Shown piece after piece: positions 19,995 through 28,432 of a DNA stretch of 64,000 nt. Below the pieces are notes generated by a model. The model was not told where the DNA came from. It searched no databases and was given only the letters and a program-made list of their open reading frames with translations. Every line of letters starts with the position of its first letter. Within the stretch, counting starts at the first letter, position 1. Source of the stretch: Bog-756 sp963699085 (GTDB taxonomy: Bacteria > Actinomycetota > Acidimicrobiia > Acidimicrobiales > RAAP-2); assembly GCA_963699085.1 (NCBI GenBank), contig CAVOTH010000001.1:186001-250000 (forward strand), given 5' to 3'. Both the position numbers and the translations under genes were made by a program.

Positions 19995-20530
19995 GCCGGT
20001 CGCGTCGAGCCGCTGTCGTTCGGGGAGGAGGCCGGGGCCAGCTGGCCGGCGTAGGCGACGAGCTCCCGCCCCGACGGGCCCATCGGGTGTCCGGTCAGGT
20101 GTTCCAGCACGGTGATCGCCTGCGGCCCCGTCGGCAGCCGGTCGGACCACAGCAGGTACCCGGCGACCACACCCGACACCCGGTCGCCGAGCTCCTCCTG
20201 GTGGACCAGCACCCGCTCGCCGGCGGTCAGCCGACCGTGGATGTCCCGATAGACCTCGGCCAGCACGCCGCGTACGTCACCCGAGCCAGGAAGCGGGTAG
20301 TGCACACTGGCCAGCGACTTCTCCTCGTAGGCCTGAAGATTGTGCGACGACGGGAGGAGCGACACCACCCGGTTGAATCCCTGGACCTGCAGCCAGATGA
20401 TCTCCTCTTGGCGGCGCACCTTGCGGTGGTTCGGCGCGAATCCGCCGGGGCGCTCGCTCATGGCCAGTCGATCCTTGATCACCCAGGTGAAGTTCCGCGG
20501 CGGAATGCCCGCTGCCCACTTGCCCTTCAC
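19991..20530 (-). CDS. Dual-specificity-phosphatase-like protein without catalytic Cys
   Basis: 179 aa embedded between folP and folB with 4-nt overlaps on both sides. The fold follows tyrosine/dual-specificity phosphatases: a strand ending RVVSLLPSS, then YPLPGSGDVRG and a helix leading to VLVHQEELGDRVSGVVAGYL. That segment keeps the geometry H-C-x5-R-S/T of the phosphate loop (His110 to Arg117), but the nucleophilic Cys is Gln111. A general-acid Asp is not evident either. It is probably a pseudophosphatase or binding protein linked to pterin metabolism; this role is inference from context. Confidence 0.6.
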   Translation of the reverse strand: MKGKWAAGIPPRNFTWVIKDRLAMSERPGGFAPNHRKVRRQEEIIWLQVQGFNRVVSLLPSSHNLQAYEEKSLASVHYPLPGSGDVRGVLAEVYRDIHGRLTAGERVLVHQEELGDRVSGVVAGYLLWSDRLPTGPQAITVLEHLTGHPMGPSGRELVAYAGQLAPASSPNDSGSTRPA

Positions 20531-21375
20531 GATCCGACCTCCGTATCCGTCCCCGAGCCGACGCGGCCGGCTGTCACGTTCGGGACGCCCACCAGGAGCG
20601 CCGCCTGCACCGTGGCGGCCACGTCGTGGACCCGGACCATACCCGCACCCTGCTGTAGGGCCCAGGTGGCGGTGGCCAGCGAGCCGGGGAGCCGGTCGGT
20701 GACCGGGGCCGGTACACCGTCGGGCCCGGCCGCCAGCACGCCCAGGAATCCTTTCCGGCTCGTCCCGACCAGTACCGGGTGCCCACTGGCGACCAGAACG
20801 TCCAGGCGGGCCAGCAGCTCGAGGTTGTGATCGAGGGATTTTCCGAAGCCGATTCCAGGGTCGATCCAGATCTCCGTCACCCCGGCGTCACCGGCGACAG
20901 CGGCCCGCTCGGCCAACAGATCACGCACTTCCGTCACCACGTCGTCATACCGGGGGTCGTCCTGCATGGTGGCAGGCAAACCCTTTCGATGCATGGCGAC
21001 CCAACCCACCCCGTGGCGGGCCGCCACCGGCCACAGCGAGGCCGAAACGTCGTTGACCAGGGTCGCACCGGCGGCAACCGCTGCCTCGGCCACCGGCTCC
21101 TTGACCGTGTCGACCGACACCCGGACGTGGCGACTCAATGCTTGGATCACCGGCAGCACACGGCGGAGCTCCTCCTCGACCGGCACCGGATGCGCTCCGG
21201 GCCGGGACGACTCACCTCCGACGTCGACGATGTCAGCCCCTTCGGCGATCATCTCGTGCCCCCGCCGGATCGCCCGATCCGGATCCAGCCAACAGCCGCC
21301 GTCCGAGAAGGAATCCGGCGTGACGTTGAGGATCCCCATCACCAGGGCGCGTTCCGCTGTGGAGGCATCGGGCAT
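20527..21375 (-). CDS. folP: Dihydropteroate synthase
   Basis: Condenses the hydroxymethylpterin pyrophosphate with p-aminobenzoate; the sulfonamide target. From ATG 21375 it is 282 aa. Pterin-binding motifs are MGILNVTPDSFSDGG, GADIVDVGGESSRPGA, VSVDTVKEPVAEAA, LVNDVSASL, WIDPGIGFGKSLDHNLELL and LVGTSRKGFLG. The stop overlaps the downstream phosphatase-like gene. About 110 bp separates it from folE upstream. Confidence 0.95.
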   Translation of the reverse strand: MPDASTAERALVMGILNVTPDSFSDGGCWLDPDRAIRRGHEMIAEGADIVDVGGESSRPGAHPVPVEEELRRVLPVIQALSRHVRVSVDTVKEPVAEAAVAAGATLVNDVSASLWPVAARHGVGWVAMHRKGLPATMQDDPRYDDVVTEVRDLLAERAAVAGDAGVTEIWIDPGIGFGKSLDHNLELLARLDVLVASGHPVLVGTSRKGFLGVLAAGPDGVPAPVTDRLPGSLATATWALQQGAGMVRVHDVAATVQAALLVGVPNVTAGRVGSGTDTEVGS

Positions 21376-21488
21376 CGGGCACAGCGTAAACCAGCGCAGC
21401 CGTGGCCGTGACCGGCCATCGGGGCCGTCGACGGGCACGGACGGGTCATCCGGGCCCGTGAGACAGGCACGGTCCGGCCATCGGGGGA

Positions 21489-22058
21489 TCAGCGGCCGCG
21501 GACGAATTGCATGGCCTCGAACCGGGTCGACGTGTCGGTCCGGAACAGACCCCGCACCGCCGAGGTGATGGTCGACGTACCCGACTTCTTGACGCCGCGC
21601 ATGGACATGCACAGGTGTTCCGCGTCCACCACCACCAGGACCCCCTTGGGCTCGAGGGCGATCTCGATGGCGTCGGCGATCTGGGAGGTCATCCTCTCCT
21701 GGACCTGGAGGCGCTTGGCGTAGCCGTCGACCAGGCGGGCCAGCTTCGAAAGTCCGGTGATGCGGCCGTCCGACCCCGGGATATAGGCCACATGCGCCTT
21801 TCCCATGAACGGCACCATGTGGTGCTCGCACAGTGAGGCGAAGGGGATGTCGCGCACCATGACCATCTCGTCGTGGTCGGCGGCGAACGTCACCTCGAGG
21901 TGGTCGGCCGGATTCTCATGGAGGCCGGCGAAGAGCTCCTCGTACATCCGGGCGACGCGACCGGGGGTCATCAGGAGACCATCACGGGTGGGATCCTCGC
22001 CCACGGCGGCGAGGATCTCGAGAACCGCGGCCTCGATCCGCTTCGTGTCCACGCTCAT
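21489..22058 (-). CDS. folE: GTP cyclohydrolase I
   Basis: First step of tetrahydrofolate synthesis (GTP to dihydroneopterin triphosphate). 189 aa from ATG 22058, with GGAGAGG about 10 nt upstream. Zinc ligands are in SLCEHHMVPF, preceded by DIPFAS and followed by AHVAYIPG; the C-terminal QERMTSQIADAI and MSMRGVKKSGTSTITSA motifs are typical of the homodecameric type I enzyme. In mycobacteria ftsH lies immediately upstream; here the upstream gene is hpt, so ftsH has been lost or moved. Confidence 0.95.
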   Translation of the reverse strand: MSVDTKRIEAAVLEILAAVGEDPTRDGLLMTPGRVARMYEELFAGLHENPADHLEVTFAADHDEMVMVRDIPFASLCEHHMVPFMGKAHVAYIPGSDGRITGLSKLARLVDGYAKRLQVQERMTSQIADAIEIALEPKGVLVVVDAEHLCMSMRGVKKSGTSTITSAVRGLFRTDTSTRFEAMQFVRGR

Positions 22059-22182
22059 CGTCCGGTCACCTCTCCAGTCTTCGGTCGGCCCGTTTGCGGA
22101 CACCGGTGCCCCGTTCTACCTGGTAGCAGCGGGGGTCGCTTCGCCAACAGCCGATCGGCGCCCGACCACACCCTCGGCTCGA

Positions 22183-22764
22183 CTAGGGCTTCGGTCCCAG
22201 GTAGTTGTGAATGGCGGACAGGTTGCGGTAGCGCTCGGCCACATCGAGCCCGTAGCCGATGACGAAGTCAGCGGGGATGGTGAAGCCGACGTAGCGGAGG
22301 TCGAGCGCAGTGCGCTGTTGGCCCTCTTTGACCAGGAGGGCACAGACCTCGAGGCTGGCCGGCTGGCGGGCGAGCAGGTAGCGCTGGAGGTAGCTGAGGG
22401 TCAGGCCGCTGTCGACGATGTCCTCCACCACCAGTACATGGCGGTCCACCAGGTCGACGTCGAGGTCCTTGACGATTCGCACGACGCCCGAGGTGCGGGT
22501 GGCGGTCCCGTAGGACGACACGGCCATGAAGTCCACTTCGGAAGGCAGCGCGATGGCCCGGGAAAGGTCACTCATGAACATGAATGCACCCTTGAGTACG
22601 CCGACCAGCAATGGGGGCCGCCCGGCGTAGTCGGCCGTAATGGCGGCGCCCAACTCGGCGATCCGGGTGCGCAGATCGGCTTCGGACACGATCACCGAGC
22701 CGACTTCGTCACCGTCCTCGAGGCGCGCACCTATGGAAGGCGGTGGGCTGTCGAGGCTGGTCAC
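22183..22764 (-). CDS. hpt: Hypoxanthine phosphoribosyltransferase
   Basis: Purine salvage enzyme forming IMP/GMP from hypoxanthine/guanine and PRPP. 193 aa with LLVGVLKGAFMFMSDLSRAI, VSSYGTATRTSGVV, the PRPP loop VLVVEDIVDSGLTLSYL and the base-specificity segment DFVIGYGLDVAERYRNL. It sits directly downstream of tilS (1-nt gap), the widely conserved tilS-hpt pairing. Confidence 0.94.
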   Translation of the reverse strand: MTSLDSPPPSIGARLEDGDEVGSVIVSEADLRTRIAELGAAITADYAGRPPLLVGVLKGAFMFMSDLSRAIALPSEVDFMAVSSYGTATRTSGVVRIVKDLDVDLVDRHVLVVEDIVDSGLTLSYLQRYLLARQPASLEVCALLVKEGQQRTALDLRYVGFTIPADFVIGYGLDVAERYRNLSAIHNYLGPKP

Positions 22765-22765
22765 G

Positions 22766-23752
22766 TCACGACTGTACCGGAGCGTCGAGGCCCCTCTCCT
22801 CTCCGGAACCCTCCCGATGTGGGCCGATGGCCACGCGGGACAGGCGACCTGCTGACCGGGCGACCCGGAAGCCCCCGGGGACCTCAGTGGCCCGGCGCTC
22901 CTTTCGCGCCACCTCCAACACCCGCTCGACGGCGTCAGCCGGGGGAGGATGGGTGCCGTCGCCGACGAGCCACCGTCGGACCGCTCGACGGGCCCCGGCC
23001 TCCGGTGCGGCCGCCAGCGCGGCGGCGTCGGTCGGATCGACCAGGTCGCCGAACGCGTCGAGGAGGTCGGCGTCGCCGGCCAGCAGCTCGGCCTGGCGGG
23101 CCAACACCGGCACGATGTCCCGGCCGGCGATGTCGGCGCACAGCGGGAGCAGTTCGGCCCGGACCCGGTTGCGGAGGAACCGCGGATCGACGTTGGTCGG
23201 GTCGCGGACGACCTCCAGCCCCAGATGGGCGCAGAGCGACTCCGTCTCGACTCTCCTCAGCTTGAGGATCGGATGGGTGGGTCCCGCCCGCATACCCGCC
23301 AACCCGTTGACACCGGCCCCCCGCAGCAGGTTGCCCAGGACCGTCTCGGCCTGGTCGTCCATGGTGTGACCGGTCGCCGCGCCCGCCCCGAGCACCCGGT
23401 GCCGGGCATCCCGGGCCCGCGCTTCCAAGTTGGGGCCGTCGACGACCACCACTCGCTCGGCACGGAATCCGCTACCCAGCCGGGATGCCGCCGCGGCCAC
23501 CACGTCCGCCTCTGCGGCCGAGCCCGGGCGCAGGCCGTGGTCCACGTGCACCGCCGTGGCCACGCAACCGGCCGCGGTGGCGAGGACCAGGAGGGCCAGT
23601 GAGTCGGGCCCGCCCGAGACGCCGCAGACCAACGGGGTGCCGGCGGGGGGAAAGGTGCATCGGCCGAGCAGATCCGCGACTACCGGGTCGGCGTCACCAC
23701 CCGCACCGCCGGCCAGGTCACCGGCCGACGCACCGGCCGGCAGGTCACTCAC
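22766..23752 (-). CDS. tilS: tRNA(Ile)-lysidine synthase
   Basis: Modifies C34 of tRNA-Ile(CAU) to lysidine so it reads AUA. I take GTG 23752, giving 328 aa; it lies 4 nt after the preceding gene's stop. The N-type ATP-pyrophosphatase loop is VCGVSGGPDSLALLVLA, with VHVDHGLRPGS and ATGHTMDDQAETVLGNLLRG following. The DPTNVDPRFLRNRVR segment identifies TilS. The C-terminal accessory domain is reduced, as in other actinobacteria. Confidence 0.93.
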   Translation of the reverse strand: MSDLPAGASAGDLAGGAGGDADPVVADLLGRCTFPPAGTPLVCGVSGGPDSLALLVLATAAGCVATAVHVDHGLRPGSAAEADVVAAAASRLGSGFRAERVVVVDGPNLEARARDARHRVLGAGAATGHTMDDQAETVLGNLLRGAGVNGLAGMRAGPTHPILKLRRVETESLCAHLGLEVVRDPTNVDPRFLRNRVRAELLPLCADIAGRDIVPVLARQAELLAGDADLLDAFGDLVDPTDAAALAAAPEAGARRAVRRWLVGDGTHPPPADAVERVLEVARKERRATEVPGGFRVARSAGRLSRVAIGPHREGSGEERGLDAPVQS

Positions 23753-23756
23753 CGGG

Positions 23757-24920
23757 TCAGGGCACCAGGGTGGCGGCGGCACCGACCCGCGAGATCCAAC
23801 CGGTCGGGTCGCGGATCTCTTCGAGCGAAGGAAGCCATTCGGGACCACGCCATGCGTTATCCAAGAGCTCGGTACCGCCCACCGCCTCGACGGCGGCGAT
23901 GAACCGCTCACCTTCCTCGTACTGGCGCAGCTTGGCCTCGATCCCGATCAGCTGCTGCAAGATCCGCGACAGCCCGTGCGCCTGCTTCCGACGCTGGCGG
24001 AGCACGGCCGAGAAGTGCGCCGCGCTCGGGATGTCGGCCGCGCCGGCCCGGTCCATGGTGACGTCGCCGTGCCCCTCGAGGAGGCTCATCAGCGCCTGGA
24101 TCCGGTGGAGCCCCTCGAGTTGCTGGGGTGTGGCCACCAGCCCGAGGGCTCCGTTGTCTTCGAGCGGGTTGCGCCCGGCGCGGATCTGTTCGGTCATCCG
24201 GCGGAGGGCCGCCGCCAGGCGGGCCGGGTCCGGCTCGAGCGAACCGATCCCCTCATCCACCAGCGAGACGAAGTAGTCGCGCATCCACGGGATGGCGGTG
24301 AACTGGCACCGGTGTGTGACTTCGTGGAGGGCGAGCCACAGGCGGAACTCCCGCGGCTCGAAACCGTGCTGGCGTTCGAGGGCGACCACGTTGGGGCCTA
24401 CGAAGTAGACGAGGTCCTGGTCATCGGTCGCCTCCTCGGTCAGAAGGAGGTCGTACTGGCCGAGGACCCGGGTCGAGAGCCAACCGAGCACCACACCCAT
24501 CTGAGCCCCGGTGGCGGTGCGACCCGCCGTGGCCAGAGGTCCGGCCAGGCGGGACAACGCGGCGTTGGACCCGGCCAGTCGGCTCGGGTCCAGCCGGTCC
24601 AGGTGCGGCCCGAGCAGGCGTTGGAAGCTGGCGACGTTGGCATGGACCCATCCGGCACGATCGGTCACCCGGGCCCGGGCGGGACCGACAGCCGAACGGA
24701 GCCCGGTGGAGGCGGCCACCAGTTCCTCCGCCTGCGTCGTCAACTCTTCGAACTCCGCCTGGAGCAGGTCCGGGCGGTAGGGGGCGGGCACACGTGTGCG
24801 GCTTCCCACCCAGTCGGCCACCCGTTCGGCCGTGTCCCATCCGACGGCGCCCGGCCCCGGGCGGGGCGCGTCCGAGGACGTCTCCTTCTTCGGGGGTTGG
24901 CCGGCGTCGAGCAGGGTCAC
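23757..24920 (-). CDS. DUF2342 zinc-dependent metalloprotease-like protein
   Basis: 387-aa actinobacterial family also called coenzyme F420 biosynthesis-associated protein. A zincin motif H-E-x-x-H appears in LALHEVTHRCQF, and a second acidic cluster, VTMDRAGAADIP, is family-typical. The N-terminal half is helical (ERVADWVGSRTRVPAPYRPD). No signal peptide, so cytoplasmic. Its place directly upstream of tilS-hpt matches mycobacteria (Rv3626c-Rv3625c-Rv3624c). The substrate is unknown. Confidence 0.88.
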   Translation of the reverse strand: MTLLDAGQPPKKETSSDAPRPGPGAVGWDTAERVADWVGSRTRVPAPYRPDLLQAEFEELTTQAEELVAASTGLRSAVGPARARVTDRAGWVHANVASFQRLLGPHLDRLDPSRLAGSNAALSRLAGPLATAGRTATGAQMGVVLGWLSTRVLGQYDLLLTEEATDDQDLVYFVGPNVVALERQHGFEPREFRLWLALHEVTHRCQFTAIPWMRDYFVSLVDEGIGSLEPDPARLAAALRRMTEQIRAGRNPLEDNGALGLVATPQQLEGLHRIQALMSLLEGHGDVTMDRAGAADIPSAAHFSAVLRQRRKQAHGLSRILQQLIGIEAKLRQYEEGERFIAAVEAVGGTELLDNAWRGPEWLPSLEEIRDPTGWISRVGAAATLVP

Positions 24921-24975
24921 GCGGTCCAGTGTAGGTACGCCCGGCCCGCCAGGGGTCCCGGGAGCCGATCGAGCG

Positions 24976-25287
24976 TCAGTCGGCCGCGGTGGAACCCTCG
25001 TCTCGGAGCGCCTCGGCCACCCGCTGGCGCAGCGCGTCCGGCACCCGGTCGTGGCAACGGCTGGCCACCAGCTTGCGCAGTTCGGCCTCGAACCCGTAGG
25101 CGCCGACGCACGGGCCGCACAGGTCCAGATGACGGGTGATCTCGATCCGTCGCTGCTCGGTCAGCTCACCGTCCAGATAGAAGTAGAGCCTTTCGATGGT
25201 CTCATCGCACCCCACGAACCCGGCGAGTGCCTCGGGTGCATTGACGGTGGCTGCGGCGTCCGGTACGCCGTGTCCCTCTTGTCCCAT
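24976..25287 (-). CDS. Zinc-binding anti-sigma factor, RsrA/RshA type
   Basis: 103 aa from ATG 25287. The ZAS signature H-x3-C-x2-C is in ITRHLDLCGPCVGAYGFEAE, with additional cysteines in VGCDETIERLYFYLDGEL and ASRCHDRVPD, matching the redox switch of RsrA. Oxidation would form a disulfide, release zinc and free the partner sigma factor. It is encoded 11 nt downstream of that sigma gene and is expected to be co-transcribed and autoregulated by it. Confidence 0.88.
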   Translation of the reverse strand: MGQEGHGVPDAAATVNAPEALAGFVGCDETIERLYFYLDGELTEQRRIEITRHLDLCGPCVGAYGFEAELRKLVASRCHDRVPDALRQRVAEALRDEGSTAAD

Positions 25288-25298
25288 CGTCGGTCTCC

Positions 25299-25877
25299 CT
25301 ACCTCGCCTCGTCGGATACCCCGACGAGGCCGCGAGCTCTTCCCACATCGACCAACGCCTTCTGCAGGGCTTTTCTTCCTCGGTGGATCCTGCTCATCAC
25401 CGTTCCGATCGGCACGTCGGTGATCTCGGCGATCTCCTTGTACGAGAAACCTTCGACGTCCGCCAGCAGCACGGCGATGCGAAACGAGTCCGGGAGGGAC
25501 TCGATCGCCGCTTTGACGTCGGTATCGGTGAACCGGTCGAGCGCCTCGTCTTCGGCGCTGCGGCCCAGCCCGGCCGCACCGTCGCCCGAAAGGTGGTGGT
25601 AGAGGTAGAGGTCCTCCACGTCCTCCACGTCGGCCATCTCCGGCCGCCGCTTCTTGGCCCGGTAGGAGTTGATATAGGTATTGGTGAGGATCCGGTAGAG
25701 CCAGGCCTTCAGATTGGTCCCGGTCTCGAACGAGCCGAAGGCCCGGTACGCCTTCAGATACGTCTCCTGGACCAGGTCTTCGGCGTCGGCCGGATTCCGG
25801 GTCATGCGCAGGGCCGCCGTGTAGAGGGCCGACATGTACTCCATGGCGAGGTCGGAGAATTGCCCCTGATCGGCCAT
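25299..25877 (-). CDS. ECF sigma factor, SigH/SigR-like
   Basis: 192-aa group 4 sigma factor. Region 2 includes RMTRNPADAEDLVQETYLKA and SFETGTNLKAWLYRILTNTY; region 4 includes LPDSFRIAVLLADVEGFSYK and the helix-turn-helix EIAEITDVPIGTVMSRIHRG. The similarity and the linked zinc anti-sigma gene indicate the thiol-oxidative-stress regulator. The regulon normally includes thioredoxin and mycothiol genes; a PIG-L deacetylase and an oxidoreductase lie nearby. No GGAAT-type autoregulatory promoter could be identified with confidence. Confidence 0.92.
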   Translation of the reverse strand: MADQGQFSDLAMEYMSALYTAALRMTRNPADAEDLVQETYLKAYRAFGSFETGTNLKAWLYRILTNTYINSYRAKKRRPEMADVEDVEDLYLYHHLSGDGAAGLGRSAEDEALDRFTDTDVKAAIESLPDSFRIAVLLADVEGFSYKEIAEITDVPIGTVMSRIHRGRKALQKALVDVGRARGLVGVSDEAR

Positions 25878-25993
25878 GGAGCCACCCTACACAGCGGCGA
25901 ACGCCCCCCGGGCGGGCGGGGATCCCCCGCCGATCGGGTCGGCCCCAACCGGCCGCTATCCTCACGCCGGGCTCGCCGGTGGCCGTCACCGGG

Positions 25994-27013
25994 TCAGACA
26001 GCTAGGACCACCTTTCCGGTGTTTCCGCCGCTGAAGAGGAGGTTGAGCGCGGCACCGGCATGCTCCAGACCGGAGACGACGTGCTCTCGGTGTTGGATCT
26101 TCCCCTCCATCACCCAGCCGGCCATCTCCATCTGGGCGGTGGGGAATCGATCCAGGTAGTCGAGGATCAGGAAGCCCTCCATCCGGGAGCGCTTCACGAT
26201 CAGCTGGAGGTAGTTCCGGGGACCGACCGGTCGCTCCTCGTTGTACTGGGAGATGGCGCCGCACAGCACGACTCGGGCGTGCATGGCGAGATTGGCGAGG
26301 CAGGCGTCGAGGATGTCGCCGCCGACATTGTCGAAGAACACGTCGATGCCCTTCGGGCACGTCTCACGGATCCGGGCCGGGACGTTCTCGGTCCGGTAGT
26401 CGATGGCGTGGTCGAAGCCGAGCTCGTCGATCAGCCACGCGCACTTGTCGGCCGATCCGGCGATGCCCACGATGGTGCCCGCGCCCTCGATCCGGGCCAG
26501 TTGGCCGGCCACCGAGCCGGTGGCACCGGCCGCTCCCGACACGACCACGGTGTCCCCTTCCTTCGGCCGACCGATGTCCTTCAGCCCGAAGTAGGCGGTC
26601 ATGCCGGTCACCCCGAGCACTCCGAGCACGACCCCCGGTTCGATTCCAGGTGGGACGACGGTCATCGAATTGTCGGCCCCGTCGACCAGTGCGTACTCCT
26701 GCCACCCGAGCATGCCGAAGACGGTGGCACCCACAGGGAGGACGTCGGTCCGGCTGGCCACGACCTCGCCGATTCCACCGCTGCGCACGACCTCGCCGAT
26801 CCCGATCGGAGGAAGGTACCCGGGAGCGTCGTCCATCCAGGTGCGTATGGTCGGGTCGATCGAGAGGAACCTGACTTTCACCAGCGCCTGACCCTCGGCC
26901 GGTTCCGGAACGGTCGCACTGTCGTCGATCCGGAGTGTGGTCCCGTCTACCAACCCGCGGGGGCGGGTGGCCAACAGGATGCGTCGGTAGGTATCGGTCA
27001 CCCGGCCAGTCAA
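25994..27013 (-). CDS. NADP-dependent MDR oxidoreductase (CurA/leukotriene reductase type)
   Basis: 339 aa from TTG 27013 or 335 aa from GTG 27001; neither has a clear ribosome binding site. This zinc-free medium-chain dehydrogenase/reductase has SIDPTIRTWM, VLGVLGVTGMTAYFGL, the nucleotide-binding VVSGAAGATGSVAGQLARI and DVFFDNVGGDILDACL. Such enzymes reduce the double bond of alpha,beta-unsaturated carbonyls or quinones, detoxifying reactive electrophiles. It is divergent from the PIG-L gene across an AT-rich promoter region. Confidence 0.88.
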   Translation of the reverse strand: MTGRVTDTYRRILLATRPRGLVDGTTLRIDDSATVPEPAEGQALVKVRFLSIDPTIRTWMDDAPGYLPPIGIGEVVRSGGIGEVVASRTDVLPVGATVFGMLGWQEYALVDGADNSMTVVPPGIEPGVVLGVLGVTGMTAYFGLKDIGRPKEGDTVVVSGAAGATGSVAGQLARIEGAGTIVGIAGSADKCAWLIDELGFDHAIDYRTENVPARIRETCPKGIDVFFDNVGGDILDACLANLAMHARVVLCGAISQYNEERPVGPRNYLQLIVKRSRMEGFLILDYLDRFPTAQMEMAGWVMEGKIQHREHVVSGLEHAGAALNLLFSGGNTGKVVLAV

Positions 27014-27079
27014 TCAGAGCATCCCGGGCACGCGGGCCGGCCGCTCTCCGGCGACAGGACGGACCGGTCCGATTGATTC

Positions 27080-27107
27080 TTGACTAACTCCATTGCCTTT
27101 CTATAGA
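27080..27107 (+). promoter_or_regulatory. Sigma-70-type promoter upstream of the PIG-L gene
   Basis: TTGACT (27080-27085), a 16-bp spacer and TATAGA (27102-27107) sit in a short AT-rich island. Transcription would begin near 27114, just before GTG 27118 and upstream of the leader frame starting at 27160. It is the most consensus-like promoter on the plus strand in this part of the window. Confidence 0.65.
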
Positions 27108-27159
27108 TTGTCTACCGGTGCCGATCGTCCGGACGGACATCGACCGAGGAGACCCACCC

Positions 27160-27339
27160 ATGACTCACTCCCCCGTAGTCGCCCCCCGGCAGGTGGAACT
27201 CCTGGTCAGCTCGCTGTCCGGCACGATCGGCGCCACGATCGACAGCCTGTTCGTCCCGGTTGTCCGCGACGGGGCGACTACCGGTCCCGGGTACGGTGCA
27301 CGGCGGTCCTGGAGCACGAAGGCGGTGGCTGGGCAGTGA
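27160..27339 (+). CDS. Possible 59-aa leader protein coupled to the PIG-L gene
   Basis: ATG 27160 follows GAGGAGA by about 8 nt and directly downstream of a good promoter. The frame (MTHSPVVAPRQVELLVSSLS, ending KAVAGQ) terminates in TGA that overlaps the PIG-L GTG (GTGA), suggesting translational coupling. The first half could form an amphipathic helix; the second half is low complexity. No family is recognised, and it could equally be an untranslated leader. Confidence 0.3.
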   Translation: MTHSPVVAPRQVELLVSSLSGTIGATIDSLFVPVVRDGATTGPGYGARRSWSTKAVAGQ

Positions 27340-28238
27340 GGCCGACCCTCGAAGAACGGCCGGTCCTGGTGGCCCTACACGCCCATCCCGACGACGAAGC
27401 CATCTTCACCGGTGGGACGATCGTCCGGGCCGTCGAGGCCGGATGGCGGGTCGTCCTGGTGGTGGCGACGGACGGCGACCGCGGATCGGGCTACGGCGTC
27501 ACCCGGGCCGAGCTCGCCACGCATCGGCGGGCCGAGACCCGTCAGGCCGCCGCTGTCCTCGGAATCGAACGGGTCGTCTTCCTCGGCCACGGCGACTCCG
27601 GTTACGCCACTCCTTCCGAAGGCCTCCGGCCAGAGGTCGCCACCGGACGCGGAATCGGTTCCGGCACCCTGTCCGCCGCCCACCTCGACGATGTCGTGAC
27701 GGAGGTCCGGACGATCGTGATCGAGGAGAACGCGGTCGCCGTCACCAGCTACGACGACAACGGCATCTACGGCCACGTCGACCATGTGCTGGTGCACGAG
27801 GTGGCGACGCGCTGCATCGTGGGTACCGCGTGCGAGCTGTACGAGTCGACATTGGATCGCAGTGCCCTGCGCGACGTGCGCGATCGACTTCTCCGGCGCG
27901 GGCTCATGCCCGACCTCTGGCCCAGTTCGCTGATCGAGCGGTTGGGCGTCGAGTCCGGCGCTGACGTGATCCCCGTCGACGTCTCGGGGCGGCTCGACCG
28001 GAAGCTACTGGCGATCGCCGCGCATTCGAGCCAGGTCATGGAGGCGACCTCGTTCATGGGCCTTCCCGCCGGCGCCTTCCACCACCTGCTCGCCACCGAG
28101 TGGTTCCGGGTAGCCCGGCGGGGCGAGGGTCGGCTGCTGGCTGCGGTCGGCACTCCGGACCGGGCCCCGGGGCGCACTCCCTCCACCGACTGGGCACCAC
28201 CCCGGCAAGGGTCGGCCGGGGAGCCGATCCGGGCCTGA
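27336..28238 (+). CDS. PIG-L family deacetylase (MshB/Mca-like)
   Basis: 300-aa zinc hydrolase of the GlcNAc-PI de-N-acetylase family. The N-terminal metal motif A-H-P-D-D-E is in ALHAHPDDEAIFTGGTI, with the third ligand in DDNGIYGHVDHVLVHEV. Actinobacterial members deacetylate GlcNAc-inositol in mycothiol synthesis (MshB) or cleave mycothiol S-conjugates (Mca); sequence alone does not decide. The linked SigR-like/anti-sigma pair fits a thiol-stress role. GTG 27336 overlaps the stop of a possible leader frame. Confidence 0.85.
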   Translation: MRPTLEERPVLVALHAHPDDEAIFTGGTIVRAVEAGWRVVLVVATDGDRGSGYGVTRAELATHRRAETRQAAAVLGIERVVFLGHGDSGYATPSEGLRPEVATGRGIGSGTLSAAHLDDVVTEVRTIVIEENAVAVTSYDDNGIYGHVDHVLVHEVATRCIVGTACELYESTLDRSALRDVRDRLLRRGLMPDLWPSSLIERLGVESGADVIPVDVSGRLDRKLLAIAAHSSQVMEATSFMGLPAGAFHHLLATEWFRVARRGEGRLLAAVGTPDRAPGRTPSTDWAPPRQGSAGEPIRA

Positions 28239-28308
28239 GGGTGCGGAGATCGCCGGTCGCGCAGCGTCCGGTGACCCCAGCGTTGGTGCACGAAATTCCA
28301 CCCGCGGT

Positions 28309-28384
28309 TGGAGCCTGGGAGGAGAATCGAACTCCTGACCTACGCATTACGAGTGCGTTGCTCTACCGACTGAGCTACCCAGGC
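28309..28384 (-). tRNA. tRNA-Thr (anticodon CGU)
   Basis: Complete cloverleaf on the minus strand. Acceptor GCCTGGG (5' end at 28384) pairs with CCCAGGC, discriminator T and an encoded CCA at 28309-28311. The D-arm GCTCAGTCGGTAGAGC, anticodon stem ACGCA/TGCGT with loop CTCGTAA (anticodon CGT) and T-loop TTCGATT are all present. It decodes ACG. Confidence 0.97.
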
Positions 28385-28432
28385 GAAGTCAACAAACTAC
28401 CCGACCCAGCCCACCGGTCCCGCCCTGCGCGT

